Assembly (NCBI GenBank): GCA_018343915.1
Contig: JABRWF010000002.1
Location: 1,922,001-1,986,000 of the forward strand
Length of the DNA: 64,000 nt
Direction: 5' to 3'
Source: Agroathelia rolfsii
Taxonomy: Eukaryota > Basidiomycota > Agaricomycetes > Amylocorticiales > Amylocorticiaceae
The notes under the pieces are model-generated. The model saw only the letters and a program-made list of their open reading frames with translations. It was not told where the DNA came from and did not search any database. Shown one piece after another: positions 12,292 to 23,468 of the stretch. Made by a program: the position numbers and the translations under genes. How positions within the stretch are numbered: position 1 is the stretch's first letter; every line of letters starts with the position of its first letter.

Positions 12292-13405
12292 GCTCCTCCA
12301 GAATCTCCATGAGTGATCTTACTTGCTTGTCATGCTTAGCCATCTTGACATTAATGACCTTCTGAGTAGAAACACCCTTTTTCTTAGAGCAGAGTTGGGA
12401 GACAGCATTCTGGATGCTAGGGAAGAATGGGCCACCTGCGTAGTGCAGGTGGGCCAGAGTCCCAAAGAACTGGGTCCAAGTGCTTGGTCTAGCAGCCGAG
12501 AAGCTTGTAATGGAGGTGCTAGTGGGCGCGGGGAGCACAGGGGGACCATCCAGCATGACAACATCAGCAAAATTACTAGTTTTGGAGTTAGAATCATTAT
12601 CAGCTACTTTGGCTTAGGCCTTACCCTTGCCTTTCTTGCTGCAATGGTTTTTTTTCTTGTCATTGCCTTTCTGCTACTACTTCTTTTGGGGCTGCTGCTG
12701 CTGATTGGCTTACTGGCTGAATTTGGGGTCCTTCCTCTTTTTCTGCACTGCACTAGCCTTTTAGGCCTTCTCCTGCAACTTACCCGTCCCAGATGTCATC
12801 TAGATCTCGGAGTGCATCTGAAGCTTCTCCTGGATTTTCTCAAACATAATGTCTAAGTACTTCTTGATTTCTGCCAGAATAATTTCTTTTACGGAGTCCA
12901 GGCTCCATGGCAGTGCGTCAATGAGCTACATGCCCTTAACAAACTTAGGCACATTGACTCCTTGTGCATCAATTTGACCAATTAGGTTAGCCAGTTCCTG
13001 AACTTGGACCATAATGTCCTTGTTCAGGTTAATAGCAAAGTGGGCCACACATTTCCAAAGTTGGAAGATTAGGATAGGGCCTGGTTGACCAAACTTCTCC
13101 TTCAGGTGTGCCCATATGAGGTAGGTATACCCAAGGGTTTCACACTCATTTACTAGTGATAGTGTGAGTTTGGCCTTGATGCATCCCAAGGTAGAGGAAT
13201 CAGCAACAAGCCATTCCTTATTCATCACTTTCCACTTCTTCTGTCATGCCGCTTTTTTGGCAGCCAGCTCGTCTTCCACTTTGATGAATAGAATGGGCAC
13301 AAAATCTTTATCAGTGATGTAGATCCAGTTGCCTGTGGCCTAAAGATACGTCTGTATCTTCTTTGACCAGTTGAGGTAGTTGCCAGTACTAGTGAGGGTG
13401 AGCAT
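12292..13405 (-). pseudogene. copia-1 gag remnant
   Basis: Starts at an ATG at 13405 (MLTLTSTGNYLNWSKK). The UBN2-type Copia Gag core is visible at 13228-12926 (ADSSTLGCIKAKL, EKFGQPGP). A Gln/Lys-rich basic stretch follows at about 12740-12600. Several TAG/TGA stops interrupt the frame and it is finally split by the solo LTR at 11431-12286. Confidence 0.85.
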
Positions 13406-13625
13406 GGTCAAGAGAAGAAAAGTGGTGCCAGAGGATATATTGAATATGTTCTATAATAAGCACAATATTTAGTTAGCCTAGGTATACACAATAGAATCAC
13501 ACAAAATAGAATTTAAAAATAAGAACCACCTAAGCAGCATGCTGAGAAGTACAGCCACCTAGACTGCACGCATAGGAGTTCAGACCCTGCTGCCCAAAGG
13601 GTACGAGATTGCACATCCTGCGTAT

Positions 13626-13640
13626 GCAGGGCTCATAACC
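13626..13640 (-). other. copia-1 PBS complementary to initiator tRNA-Met anticodon arm
   Basis: The plus strand reads GCAGGGCTCATAACC, which is the anticodon arm of eukaryotic initiator tRNA-Met (CAT anticodon inside). The PBS on the minus strand therefore pairs with the middle of that tRNA, not with its 3' CCA end. This is the half-tRNA priming known for Drosophila copia and related elements. It directly abuts the 5' LTR. Confidence 0.85.
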
Positions 13641-14003
13641 TGATGAACAGTGCCAGTCCTAAGACCAGCAGCACATGCATCTGGCCACTACTGCACTGTA
13701 CACTACATTACATGGTGTACTACCACTATTGTACTTATACTTATGTACTATACTATATACACTAGCTAATATATATAGTATTAGACTTACATAGGTGAGG
13801 GTGGATAAGCAGTAAGGCTTATGTATGTATGTAGATACAAGGTGGTGGTAGTGGTTCAGGTATGAAAACCATTGTCATTAAAGCTTGTTACTAACTTGTA
13901 TATATACTCTACTTTAATCTCCTACTAAATATTGAAGCTCTGCTCCAATTTCCCTTGTCACATCTTTGGCACAGCTGCTAGGATGTTCCATACAGTTGCA
14001 ACA
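13641..14003 (-). repeat. copia-1 right (5') LTR
   Basis: 363 bp, the same length as the rejoined left LTR. Reads TGATGAACAG...TTGCAACA on the plus strand. Confidence 0.93.
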
Positions 14004-14008
14004 CATCT

Positions 14009-14109
14009 CTCTCTCTCTCCCTCTTCCTACTAAATCCTCTCTGCTTAGTGCTAGGAGGTTGTGAGTATACTCTATACTGCTTACAAGAAGAGACAAGCTT
14101 AGTACAAGT
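14009..14109 (+). repeat. LTR-A fragment, continuation of 1-158
   Basis: U5 part of the family A LTR that copia-1 split. It is cut again at 14110 by the next LTR. Confidence 0.8.
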
Positions 14110-15049
14110 TGTTATAAGTTGATCTATATACTATAAATTTATTTAGAATTTCTTACTATTTTTCCGAATTTTTCCTGATTTTTCTTGATTTTTTAGTGTA
14201 TAATATGTATATTATATAAGCAGACATTATATAAGCACTCTGATAACTAAGCAAGTCATGTAACCAGTCATCATGTGACTAGCCCTTATATAACTACTAG
14301 TCATATAACTTATTATGTAAGCAAGACCTAGAGTATAGGTCTAGACTATGATATTATCATAGACTCATTATGGTGCAATATCATATTATACTTAGCATTA
14401 CTATACACAGACCAGGTAGAATTAGTATATAACCCTGTAGTATCTCTACCTAAAGACCCCAGATTTGTTCTCTTTGTCTTCAGGTAAGCATAAGTAGTGC
14501 TTTATATTAAGTACAAGCTAATATAATAAAAACTTTGTCTTTAGAGTCCCTATCTCTCTCTCTCTCTCTTCCCTACCAAATCCTCTTAGCTCTATACTAG
14601 AGGTTGTAAGCGTGCTTTGTGCTGCTTGCAGTAGAGACAAGCTCAGTACAAGTCTCCATGTATATGCATAAGACAGGTCCAGCCCTTGTGGTGACCATTT
14701 GCATTTGTAATAACACAGAAACTAACATAGTGCTTAGTGCACCTAAAAGTAAATAAAGGCTTGCCCTGCATTTATCAAGGCTAAGGTACCCTGTATATAT
14801 ATCTACATACACAAGACAGATTGGTGTCCCAACCGTAGACCTTGCTTGAAAGTCTAGTAGACTTGGAGTAAAGCCTGGTGACAGCAAAGCTCCTTCTTGA
14901 CAGTGGAAACCATGCATAAGGCATATACATCCTTGTATCCCAGGCCTTGGGAGTTGTAAAACAGCCATTACAGGCTACCCCATACCTTACAGGGGTTAAT
15001 GTAGGCTCTAGTTGAGTTTTAGTGACAAGAGGCAGGTGTGCTCTTGACA
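14110..15049 (+). repeat. Solo LTR, family A (A2)
   Basis: Full-length (940 bp), TGTTATAAG...CTCTTGACA. Holds the U3 15-bp repeat array, a TATATAA box (about 14423), the decayed self-primer AGATTTGTTCT, the intron-like segment and a (TC)n tract. The flanks CAAGT and CAAAT differ by one transition, but the sequence to the right is an inverted LTR, so I do not trust them as a target duplication. Confidence 0.85.
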
Positions 15050-15672
15050 CAAATGGTCACCACAAGGGCTGGACCTATCTTATGCATACATACAGAGACT
15101 TACACTAAGCTTGTCTCTTCTATAAGTAGCACAAAGCATGCTTACAACCTCCTAGCACTGAGCAGAGAGGATTTGGTAGGGGGAAGAGAGAGAGAGAGGG
15201 ACAGGGACAGGCTCTATAGGCCTAGAGTAAATAAACTCTGAAGATGAAGTTTTTATTGTGTTAGCTTGTACTTAATACAAAGCACTACTTGTACTTACCT
15301 GAAGATGAAGAGAATAAATTTGGGGTCTTCAGGTAAAGACACTACAAGGTTATATACTAATTCTACCTGGTCTATACATAGTAATGCTAAGTATAATGTG
15401 ATATTGCACCATAATAAATCTATGATAATATCATAGTCTAGACCTATGCTCTAGGCCTTGCTTACATAATATGTCATATAACTAGTAGTCACATAATGGC
15501 CAGTCATACAATGACTAGTTACATGACTTGCTTAGTTATCAGAGTGCTTATGTAATGTCCGCTTATGTAATATACATATTATATACCAAAAAATCGAGAA
15601 AAATCAGGAAAAATTCGGAAAAATAATGAGAAATTCTAAATAAATTTATAGTATATAGATTGACTTGTAACA
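15050..15672 (-). repeat. LTR-A partial, inverted
   Basis: Minus-strand family A LTR lacking its U5 end. It ends TTGTAACA (TGTTACAA on the minus strand). Contains a GA microsatellite at about 15187-15200. Confidence 0.8.
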
Positions 15673-15829
15673 TGAGTGATAGTAGAGACAAGGCATAGAG
15701 AAGTATACACCCCTACATCCCAAGCTCTAAGAAGTGTAAAATAGGCCTTACTACCTATCCCGTACCTTACAGGGGTTACTATGAGCTTTGGTTGAGTTCT
15801 AGTGATAAGAGTTAGGTGTGCTCTTGACA
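15673..15829 (+). repeat. LTR-A partial, 3' end
   Basis: Last 157 bp of a plus-strand family A LTR, ending CTCTTGACA. Confidence 0.75.
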
Positions 15830-16209
15830 TAAAGGGCTTTGTCTTCTTTTTTATTGGCTTCTGAGGATTCTTCTTTTTGGGAAGCAGGTGGTTCCCTCTG
15901 GGTAGTAATGGGTTCTTGTAAAGCTAGACTTAATGTAACTTCTTTTTCTAAGTGACAGTAGATTGGAGCTTATGATTGGTATAGTGTACCATGGCATGTG
16001 CTTATTTACAGAGTGTATAAATTATTCTTCTTCATTACTAGTGGATTCTAATTACCAGTTTTGGAGGATGGGATTTTTCTTCTTTGTCTAGGGCTAGAGC
16101 TTGCTTGTATAGTAATCACACAAAATCATACAAAATTTGTAATAGCAGAGGGGGTGGTAAAGGTGCCACTCAAGCTTAGCATTAATAAACTTTAATCCCA
16201 AATCAGAAA
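15830..16209 (-). pseudogene. gypsy-B gag/leader fragment
   Basis: Aligns by eye with 5820-6150 of gypsy-B1 (start of gag and its leader, minus strand). Heavily decayed and without an open frame. Cut on the right by an LTR-B in the opposite orientation. Confidence 0.65.
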
Positions 16210-17012
16210 TGTCATGAGAAGGAATTTTTGCAAATTTTTCTGTTATTTTCTTATATTATTTGGATATGTATTTCTTTTATTATTGCATTTTCTTTATCTT
16301 TTATTATAAAATTACCCTTTAAAGTGTAGACTATAGGCTGTGTGGTAGTCATATAATTAGCCCTCACATATTTTAAGCTATACATTATAGAAGTAATCTT
16401 GGGGCTATACATATTTTCATTTCACTATTTGCATACAGCCTAGGAGTACAGCCTCCTTTACTGACTAATCCTTAATAATTACTAATACTAATCCAGAAAT
16501 AGATCTCTATATAGTTACCTAGTGGAGTTAGGGCAAAAGTCTTTTCCTATATTGCTATATTTATCCCTCTTTACTTTGGCTATATACAGACCCTTAAAGT
16601 TGCATATAGACTATCCCTATTTAGTATAAATAGTATATATAACTTGTCCTGAAGAGCTCAGCTTTGACCTCTTTGCCTTTAGGTAAGTATTAGGTTTGTA
16701 TTCAATAGAAGTAGATTATTAATATATCTTTGCCTTCAGAATTATGTTTGTAGGCCTAGGCTATCTTATCCTAGCTCCCCCTCCTCCTCTTTCTCTCCTC
16801 TCACTCTTTTTCCCTTAAAGTATTAGGAGGTAGTATAAATCCCCCTATAAGTAGCTAGTATATTTGTGTGTATACAAGTAAATCATAAAGCCTCAATTAC
16901 ACAAAAGATAAGAAAGTACCCATATGTATCCTCAATAGATAAAGAATTACATAGCTATAGAAACACTTTTATATAGGTACTAGATATAAGGTTAGGGAGT
17001 CAACTCTTAATA
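16210..17012 (+). repeat. gypsy-B2 5' LTR (family B)
   Basis: 803 bp, TGTCATGAG start and decayed TTAATA end. Followed by TT and the 11-nt PBS AGGTCAAAGCT (17015-17025), whose complement AGCTTTGACCT lies in the R region at about 16660. GTAAGT donor and TTTGCCTTCAG acceptor bound the intron-like segment. Confidence 0.85.
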
Positions 17013-17171
17013 TTAGGTCAAAGCTACCAGATCCCTCAGACTCTCACGGTTTGAGAAGGCACAAGTGATAATTATACATGAAGAGCACTCTATTCTTTTT
17101 TTTACCATGAATAAACTTCTAAGTACAAAAGCAATAAACTACTTTGGGAAGCTATTGCATAGTGACCTCTA

Positions 17172-18748
17172 TGTTATGAATTGGAAGTTTTTGGCATTCT
17201 TCATGATATTATTTGAATAATAAGTTTACTTTTCTTTTCTTTTCTTTCCTTTTACCCCTTAGGGTGTAGACTATAGGCAATGCAGAGCCCATGATTGGCC
17301 CTCATGTGTCTAAGTGCTGCGCTACAGGATTAGGTAACGAGGCTGTGCGTGTTTCAACTTCAATTATTAGACGCACAGCCTGGAATTCCAGAACATTCTA
17401 CCACTGAACTATTCCTAGCGGATACCGGTTCCACTCCATTCCACGGCGTTCTGTACAGCTGCCCGTTTGTCAAGGGTTCACCCTCTTGACCTTATTACAA
17501 AGAACCGTAAGGACGAGTTTTCCCTGACTACGAAAACCTTTATCTATTGAGGTCTTCGCAACGGTACTCTTGGCTTGTTCTCACTTGTAATCACTCCTAG
17601 TTTACTGTAGTCTACTTCTTATGGCTTTGCACCTATATATCTTATCTTATACTAAGGGGCTTCGCGCCTTACTTAGTAGGGGAGAGAGAGAGAGAGAATG
17701 AGAGGGGAGCGATGGACTTGGCTAGGCCAAGGGAAATGTGAACCCTGAAGGCAAAGATTTAATTAGTTTACTGGAAATACAGAACTGGGTTGTTACTTAC
17801 CTGAAGGCAAAGAGAACAAAGCTAAGCCTCCAGGTAAGAACTACATGCACTATTTATATGTTTTCCGAATGGTCCGTGCTGTGCTAGCGAGGCTATGTCA
17901 CAGTGGAGTTAGAAGACTTAAAATATCACATGCGGGGAAGAACGTTTACCCTAGCTCCGACGGGCAACCGTTTGGAACGCCGTGGAACGGAGCAGAACCG
18001 GTATCTGCTAGGAATTGTTCAGTGAATGGAATGTTCTAGAATTCCGGACTGTGTGTCTGATGGTTGAATGTAGAAAACGCGCACAGCCTCGTTACCTAAT
18101 CCTGTAGTGCAGCACTTAGACACATGAGGGCCAATCATGGCTTCTGCATTGCCTACAGTCTACGCCCTTAGGGGTAAAAGGAAAAATAAAGAAAATAAGA
18201 AAAGAAATTGTAGTCCAAATAGTACAGAAGAAATGCCGAAAAATTCCAACTCATGACACCGTTGGAGCTAGGGAAAACGCTCTTCCCCCACATGTGATAT
18301 TTTTACTCTTCTATCTCTACTGTAGTATAGCCTTGCTAGCACAGCCCGGACCATTCTGAAAACGTATAAATAGTGTATATAGTTCTTACTTGAAGGCTTA
18401 GCTTTGTTCTCTTTGCCTTCAGGTAAGTAACACTCAGTTCTGTATTCCTAAGCATAGTTAACTAATATGATCTTTGCCTTCAGGGTTTACCAGTATTTCC
18501 TTGGCCTAGCCAAGTACACTGCTCCTCTCCCTCTCCTCCACTACTAAGTAGGCGCAAAGCCCCTTAGTATAAGTATAAGCACCGGTGTGAAACTATAAGA
18601 AGAGTATATAAGTACCTAGGAGTGATTACAAGTGAAAGTAAGCCAAGAGTACCGTTACAAGGGCCTCAATAGATAAAGGCTTTTGTATTCTGGGAAAACT
18701 TACTTTTACGGTTCTTTGTAATAAGGTCAAGAGGGTGAACCCTTGACA
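17172..18748 (+). repeat. Solo LTR-D1, split by LTR-D2
   Basis: Pieces 17172-17467 and 18264-18748 (about 781 bp together), with target duplication CTCTA at 17167-17171 and 18749-18753. The 3' end carries an inverted repeat GTCAAG (18726) / CTTGAC (18742). The self-primer-like 11-mer is AGCTTTGTTCT, followed by CTCTTTGCCTTCAG and GTAAGT. Confidence 0.92.
17468..18258 (-). repeat. Solo LTR-D2 nested in LTR-D1
   Basis: 791 bp in inverse orientation inside its own relative, with duplication CCGTT at 17463-17467 and 18259-18263. Less decayed than D1 (many CpG remain). The intron-like segment is 17745-17800 (minus strand, GTAAGT...CTAAT...TTCAG). From the self-primer (17813-17823) to the LTR end there is no ATG in the sense strand. 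Confidence 0.95.
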
Positions 18749-19407
18749 CTCTAAATCCTATTTGCAACCCTGTCTAGACAGAGATAATTTATATGCCCCA
18801 CATGATTCCCTGGCTGTATCCAAAGTACAATACTAGCCTTATATACTAGGTATTCTAGGAACTCCCCTGTAGAGTTAAATTTTATTATTACTAAGCATGA
18901 GTGGCACTTTTACTATCCCTTCCCTGCTATTAAAAGTTTTTAAGTAATTTTGCATGATTAATGTATAGGCAAGCTTTAGCCCTGGAACAAGAAGAAAATC
19001 CCATCACCCAATTAGTAACTAGAAAACCTCTAGTAATGAAGAAGACCAAATTATAGCTCTGTGAATGAGCATGTACTATAGAACACCATACTAGTTACAA
19101 GCCCTAACTTGTCACTACTTAGAAGAAGAAGTTGCATTGAGCCTAGCTCTACAAAAACCCACTACTACCTAAGAAGAGCCCCCTACTTCTAAAGAAGAAG
19201 AATTCTCAGAAGAAGAAAAAGACAAGAAAAATGCCTTAGAAGAAACCCCTAACCCTTTGTTACCCCCTAAACCTAACATAATAGCAGTTCCCCAAGAATT
19301 GCTCAACATTCTCTCTCTCCTTCAGGTTAACCAAGCTAAGACTAAGCAAACCTTGCAGAATGTGCAAGAAACCTAGGCCTACTTTACCTCAATCCTAGAC
19401 AGAGAAC

Positions 19408-20344
19408 TGTTACAAGTCAATCTATGTACTATAAATTTATTTAGAATTTCTCATTATTTTTCCGAATTTTTCCTGATTTTTCTCGATTTTTTGGTATATA
19501 ATATGTATATTACATAAGCGGACATTATATAAGCACTCTAATGACTAAGCAAGTCATGTAACCAGTCATTATATGACTGGCCATCATGTAACTACTAGTT
19601 ATATGACATATTATGTAAGCAAGGCCTAGAACATAGGTCTAGACTATGATATTATCATAGATTTATTATGGTGCAATATCACATTATACTTAGTATTACT
19701 ATGCACAGACCAGGTAGAATTAGTATATAACTCTGTAGTGTCTCTACCTAAAGACCCCAGATTTATTCTCTTTGTCTTCAGGTAAGTATAAGTAGTGCTT
19801 TGTATTAAGTACAAGCTAATATAATAAAATCTTTGTCTTCAGAGCCTATCTCCCTCTTTCTTCCCTCTCCAAAATCCTCTCTACTTTGTACTAGAAGGTT
19901 ACAAGTGTGCTTAGTGCTACTTATAGTAAGGGTGTGCTTAGTACTACCCTTGTGTATATGTATAAGACAGGTCTAGCCCTTTGGGTGACCATTTGCATCA
20001 GCAATAACATAAAAATCACATTGTGCTTAGTGCACTTACCCCAACAAAAGCTTTACGCCTAGTTGGCCAGGGTTAAGATACCTTAACCCCTATCTGCATA
20101 CATAAGAAAACTTCTGTCTTGACTATAGACCTCACTTGAAAGTTTTGTAGACTTGGAGTAAAGCCTGGTAATAGAGAAGCTTGAGTTTAAGTAAGAGTAG
20201 AGACAGGGCACAGAGAAGTGTACACCCCTGCATTCCAAGTCCTGGAAAGAGTAAAAAAGGCCTTACTGCCTACCCCATACCTTTGAGGGGTTTCTATGGA
20301 CTTTGGTTGAGTTTTAGTGATAAGAGTTAGGTGTGCTCTTGACA
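19408..20344 (+). repeat. gypsy-A1 5' LTR (family A)
   Basis: 937 bp, TGTTACAAG...TTGACA. Followed by TT and a decayed PBS AGAATGAATTT (20347-20357), two C-to-T changes away from the PBS of intact gypsy-A2. Confidence 0.88.
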
Positions 20345-20713
20345 TTAGAATGAATTTCTCCCCTTTTCTACACTAGTACATTGTACTAGAGGTGGTGTAG
20401 TAAACCACATTACTTTGAGCAAAGAAACCATTACCATAGAAATTTAGTAGACTACCACAATTATTTTACCTACAAAAGTAGTAGTCTTTGCCTTTGTTTT
20501 CTGTTATCTTTGGGAGTATTCTTGGCCAGCTTACAAGTAGTATTAGTATCCATGGTTGCATTGGTTTTTTTGAGCTATTAAAGGGAACTTTACTCAAGTG
20601 GATAGACAAAAAAGACTCTGGTTGCTATAAGTAGCCCAAAGATAATTAGACTATTAGTAGAATTAGGCCTAGCTCAAAGGGCAACAATAAAAAACTTTTA
20701 TTACTTGTACAAA

Positions 20714-21314
20714 TGTTAAGTCTCGGACGGACGGAGATAGCAGAAAAGGGAAGGGGCGGAGCGGAACAGAAGCGGAGACGGAGTGAACAGGAGTAGAGAT
20801 GGGAGAGTGGATAGGAAAGGAGAGGGGTGACCGGACTTGGCCAAGACGTATGTGTCAGGCCCTTGCCTAGTTGCGGTCCGGGACAGGAGTCAGACAGGAG
20901 AAGGGGAACTAAGTTGATTTCCGAACTGAGGTAGCTAGGTACATGCTAGGTCGGTATAAATACTATAGTAACAGGAGGATACTAAGAGGAATAGAAATGA
21001 AGTGAGACGGAGAGTGGGAAACGGAATACGGGGCGCGAATGAGCCGAAACTATCTATGTGAACAAGGGTACCAGAACGTGTGGGGAAAATGATGGGAAAA
21101 CAGGATACGTGAGAAGAGGAAAAGACTCCGGGACCCTGGTCGGGTGCCAAGCAAGGGGTCGCTGTTTCCGACGCCCGAATCGCGGAGGGCGGAGAGTGGA
21201 AGTTGGGAGCCGGAGAGGTGTCTTTGGTTGTTGGATGGTAGTGGGCGAGGGTGAGTGGGGACATGTTGGAAATGTCGGAGTGGGAGCCACTTGTGCGCGG
21301 AGGGGGTCGTGACA
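20714..21314 (-). repeat. Solo LTR, family E (E1), GC-rich and undecayed
   Basis: 601 bp, TGTTAAGTC...CGTGACA, with duplication ACAAA at 20709-20713 and 21315-21319. Far richer in CpG than its surroundings, so much younger than its host. A second 601-bp copy is at 29473-30073. The strand given is arbitrary because no internal region is known. Open frames inside it are coincidental: they occur in several frames at once. Confidence 0.92.
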
Positions 21315-21344
21315 ACAAATCACTTTAGGAGTCTCTAGTATTAA

Positions 21345-22648
21345 CTGTTGAGCTTGCCTACCATTTCACACCAAGACTACCAACCTAGCCAAACACCCTC
21401 AGGGAGTGAGGAAGACACATCTTTAGGAGAATATAAATCCTCTGATGAAGAAGCCCCTTCCTTTCTACCACCCTTCCTATTCTCCCAAATCTCCAATCTC
21501 CCTACCCCTTTTACTCCTCAAGCACAATCTCTAATGGCTGAACAAACAGTTACTAATCAGGAGCTGATGCAATAGCTCATTGCCAATCAAACTACCATGA
21601 TGCAGTGGATTGCAAACTAGCAGAGCTTGTTCACAAGCAAGCCTAAGGAAATTGGGCACCTACCACCTACCTTTAATGGACAATGGATTAACTTCCACCC
21701 ATTTATTCAGAAGTTCCAGGCACACCTAGAATTAAATCCCAGGATTTATGTGTCTGAAGAAGAGAAGGTTAAATATCTCTTGGTGTTAATAGTGGATGGA
21801 GTAACAGCATGGTCCAGTCTATGGTACAATGAGATCAAGAAGGCTGGAAGAGGAGAAAGAGTTGAAGGACCAGTGGTCTTCTCAGAGATACTTAAAAGCT
21901 TCAAAACCCTATTTGGAGCCTTTGATGAAAAGGTTGCCACAAGAAATCAACTACACAACCTGAGACAAGGAACAACCTCTACAAGGAACTTTGGGATGGT
22001 GTTTATATTGCTAGGTCATAGGATAGGGTTACCAAATGATAACCTCAGAGAAAAATACTTGGAGAGAATGAACGTCAAGCTCAGATGTATCATTATAGGT
22101 TGGGATAGAGACACCTCTACCCTTTAGTTGTTGATGAATATAGCATACAATGTAGAAGTCAACCTGATGAAAGAGGAAATGTTATCCAGTAGGAGGTACT
22201 GGTATAACAACAACCTATAACTTGACCTCCAATAAAGTAATCCAGATGCAATAGATATTTCTACAACCATCTTGGGAGGGAAACCTAAGTCATCAAAAAA
22301 CCCATTTTTGAGTGCAGGATCTGCCCAGCAGTCCTCTCTATTGCAAGTAGCTGCAATACAAATCAAACTGCTATAACATCTAATAACCCCTTCCGACAAA
22401 ATAATATTGTATGTTACAAATGTCAGAAAAAGGGACATATTACATGGGATTATCAAAGCCCCAAAGTAGACATGGTTAAAACTAATAACCCATTCCAAAA
22501 AGTGGCAGTGGCTTCATCAACAACATCAACACCAACACCGGCAGTGGATGGCCAGAATTCATCCACCATGACGCAGCAAGACATGCTCAACATGCTGCAA
22601 TAATAGGGCCAAATAATTACGGCTCTTAAAGACAAATTGGGTTTTTAG
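21345..22648 (+). pseudogene. gypsy-A1 gag remnant
   Basis: Follows Gag of gypsy-A2 closely: acidic N-terminal part, core motif (PKEIGHLPPTFNGQW near 21640), GAFDEKVATRNQL, LREKYLERMN and a CCHC knuckle with losses near 22405-22450. Ends in GGGTTTTTAG (22639-22648), the conserved frameshift context. At least five in-frame stops. As in the intact copy, the frame opens after a TAA directly followed by CTG, with no ATG at the start. Confidence 0.88.
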
Positions 22649-23468
22649 AACAGTTAGAGTATGAGGCCAATGCTTCTAACCAATATGTACAAAATAAAAT
22701 TTCCTCTTTTTCAATTTCCTCTTTATCTGTACAAGGTATAAATAGACAATACCTAAAGATTCCTCTTATGTTTCATGGACATTTCTCTATGATTTCTTTA
22801 TTGGCAATGATTGATTCTGGAGCTTTCTCCACTTTTATTAACAAAAAATTTATAGACAAAAATAATATAAAAACATCAAAATTACAAAAACCAATTCCTC
22901 TATATAATATTGATAATTCACCTAATGCAATGGGATTCATCTTGGAATATATCATATTTTTAACCCAGATAGGTATAAAACATCAAAGGCTAGTTTTCTT
23001 AGTAGTAGATATTGGTACAGAGAATGTAATTCTAGGTATTAATTGGTTACAACTAGAGAATCCTCTTATTAACTGGAAAAGAGGGCATATTACCCTGATC
23101 AATGATTTGTTAAAAAATAAGGAATACAAATAAATAAATAAAATCATAAAAGATGAGGACTCTCCTCTACTATTGGCAGCAACCTTGGGTTTACTGCCTC
23201 AATACTAGAAATATGCCAAAGTCTTCTCTAAAGTAGAGTCCTAATAATTCCCTACTAGCAAACCCTATGACTATAAAATAGAGTTAGTAGAGGAAACTAA
23301 AATGAAGAGGGCTAAGGTATATCCTTTATCAATCCTAGAGTTGAAAGAATTAGATGCGTATTTGGAGGAAAACTTGGCCAAAGGATATATAAGAAAATTA
23401 CAAAACCCTTATATATCTCTATTTTTCTTTATTTCAAAAAGGAATGGGAAACTCAGGCCTATAGTATT
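22646..23468 (+). pseudogene. gypsy-A1 pol remnant (protease and start of RT)
   Basis: In the -1 frame relative to gag. Aspartic protease motif IDSGAFS near 22812 is intact in D-S-G. The linker and RT start follow (KMKRAKVYPLS, ENLAKGYIRK) up to NGKLRPIV, where the copy ends. Several stops. Confidence 0.88.

Larger units (their letters stand above)
159..14003 (-). mobile_element. copia-1: degenerate Ty1/copia LTR retrotransposon with nested insertions
   Basis: A minus-strand Copia element. Its left LTR is 159-280 plus 7265-7505 (122 + 241 = 363 bp) and its right LTR is 13641-14003 (also 363 bp). The split is caused by gypsy-B1 (281-7259), which duplicated CATAC. Flanks TATCT (154-158) and CATCT (14004-14008) fit a target duplication with one transition. 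The host site is an LTR of family A. Order on the minus strand is gag, integrase, reverse transcriptase, RNase H, the Copia order. Several stop codons and a solo LTR in gag-pol show it cannot move by itself. Polypurine tract is about 7506-7514 on the minus strand. Confidence 0.92.
17013..19407 (+). mobile_element. gypsy-B2 leader and gag start, truncated, with nested LTRs
   Basis: PBS, leader and the beginning of gag (about 19065-19407, acidic Glu/Ser-rich stretch) match the same region of gypsy-B1. The leader is interrupted at 17172-18748 by LTR-D1. The element is cut at 19407 by gypsy-A1, and its remainder is not found next to the other side. Confidence 0.75.
20345..23468 (+). mobile_element. 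gypsy-A1: decayed, truncated chromovirus of family A
   Basis: Leader, gag and the first third of pol in the same order as intact gypsy-A2. Ends abruptly at 23468 in the RT fingers region, where an inverted LTR-A fragment takes over. The leader carries a solo LTR-E at 20714-21314. No 3' LTR belongs to it in the window. Confidence 0.85.

Noticed and set aside
12062..12856. Long open frames on both strands (164-177 codons) around 12.1-12.85 kb
   Set aside because: They straddle the LTR-C edge or are antisense to the copia-1 gag frame; no independent family resemblance.
14110..15049. CAAGT/CAAAT flanks as a target duplication of LTR-A2
   Set aside because: The right flank belongs to an LTR in the opposite orientation at a different internal point, so the two flanks were not one target.
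20935..21323. Overlapping open frames (84-127 codons) in LTR-E1, repeated at 29477-29852 in LTR-E2
   Set aside because: Several frames open at once in GC-rich LTR sequence, not bounded by element structure, and broken in decayed copies. Treated as chance.
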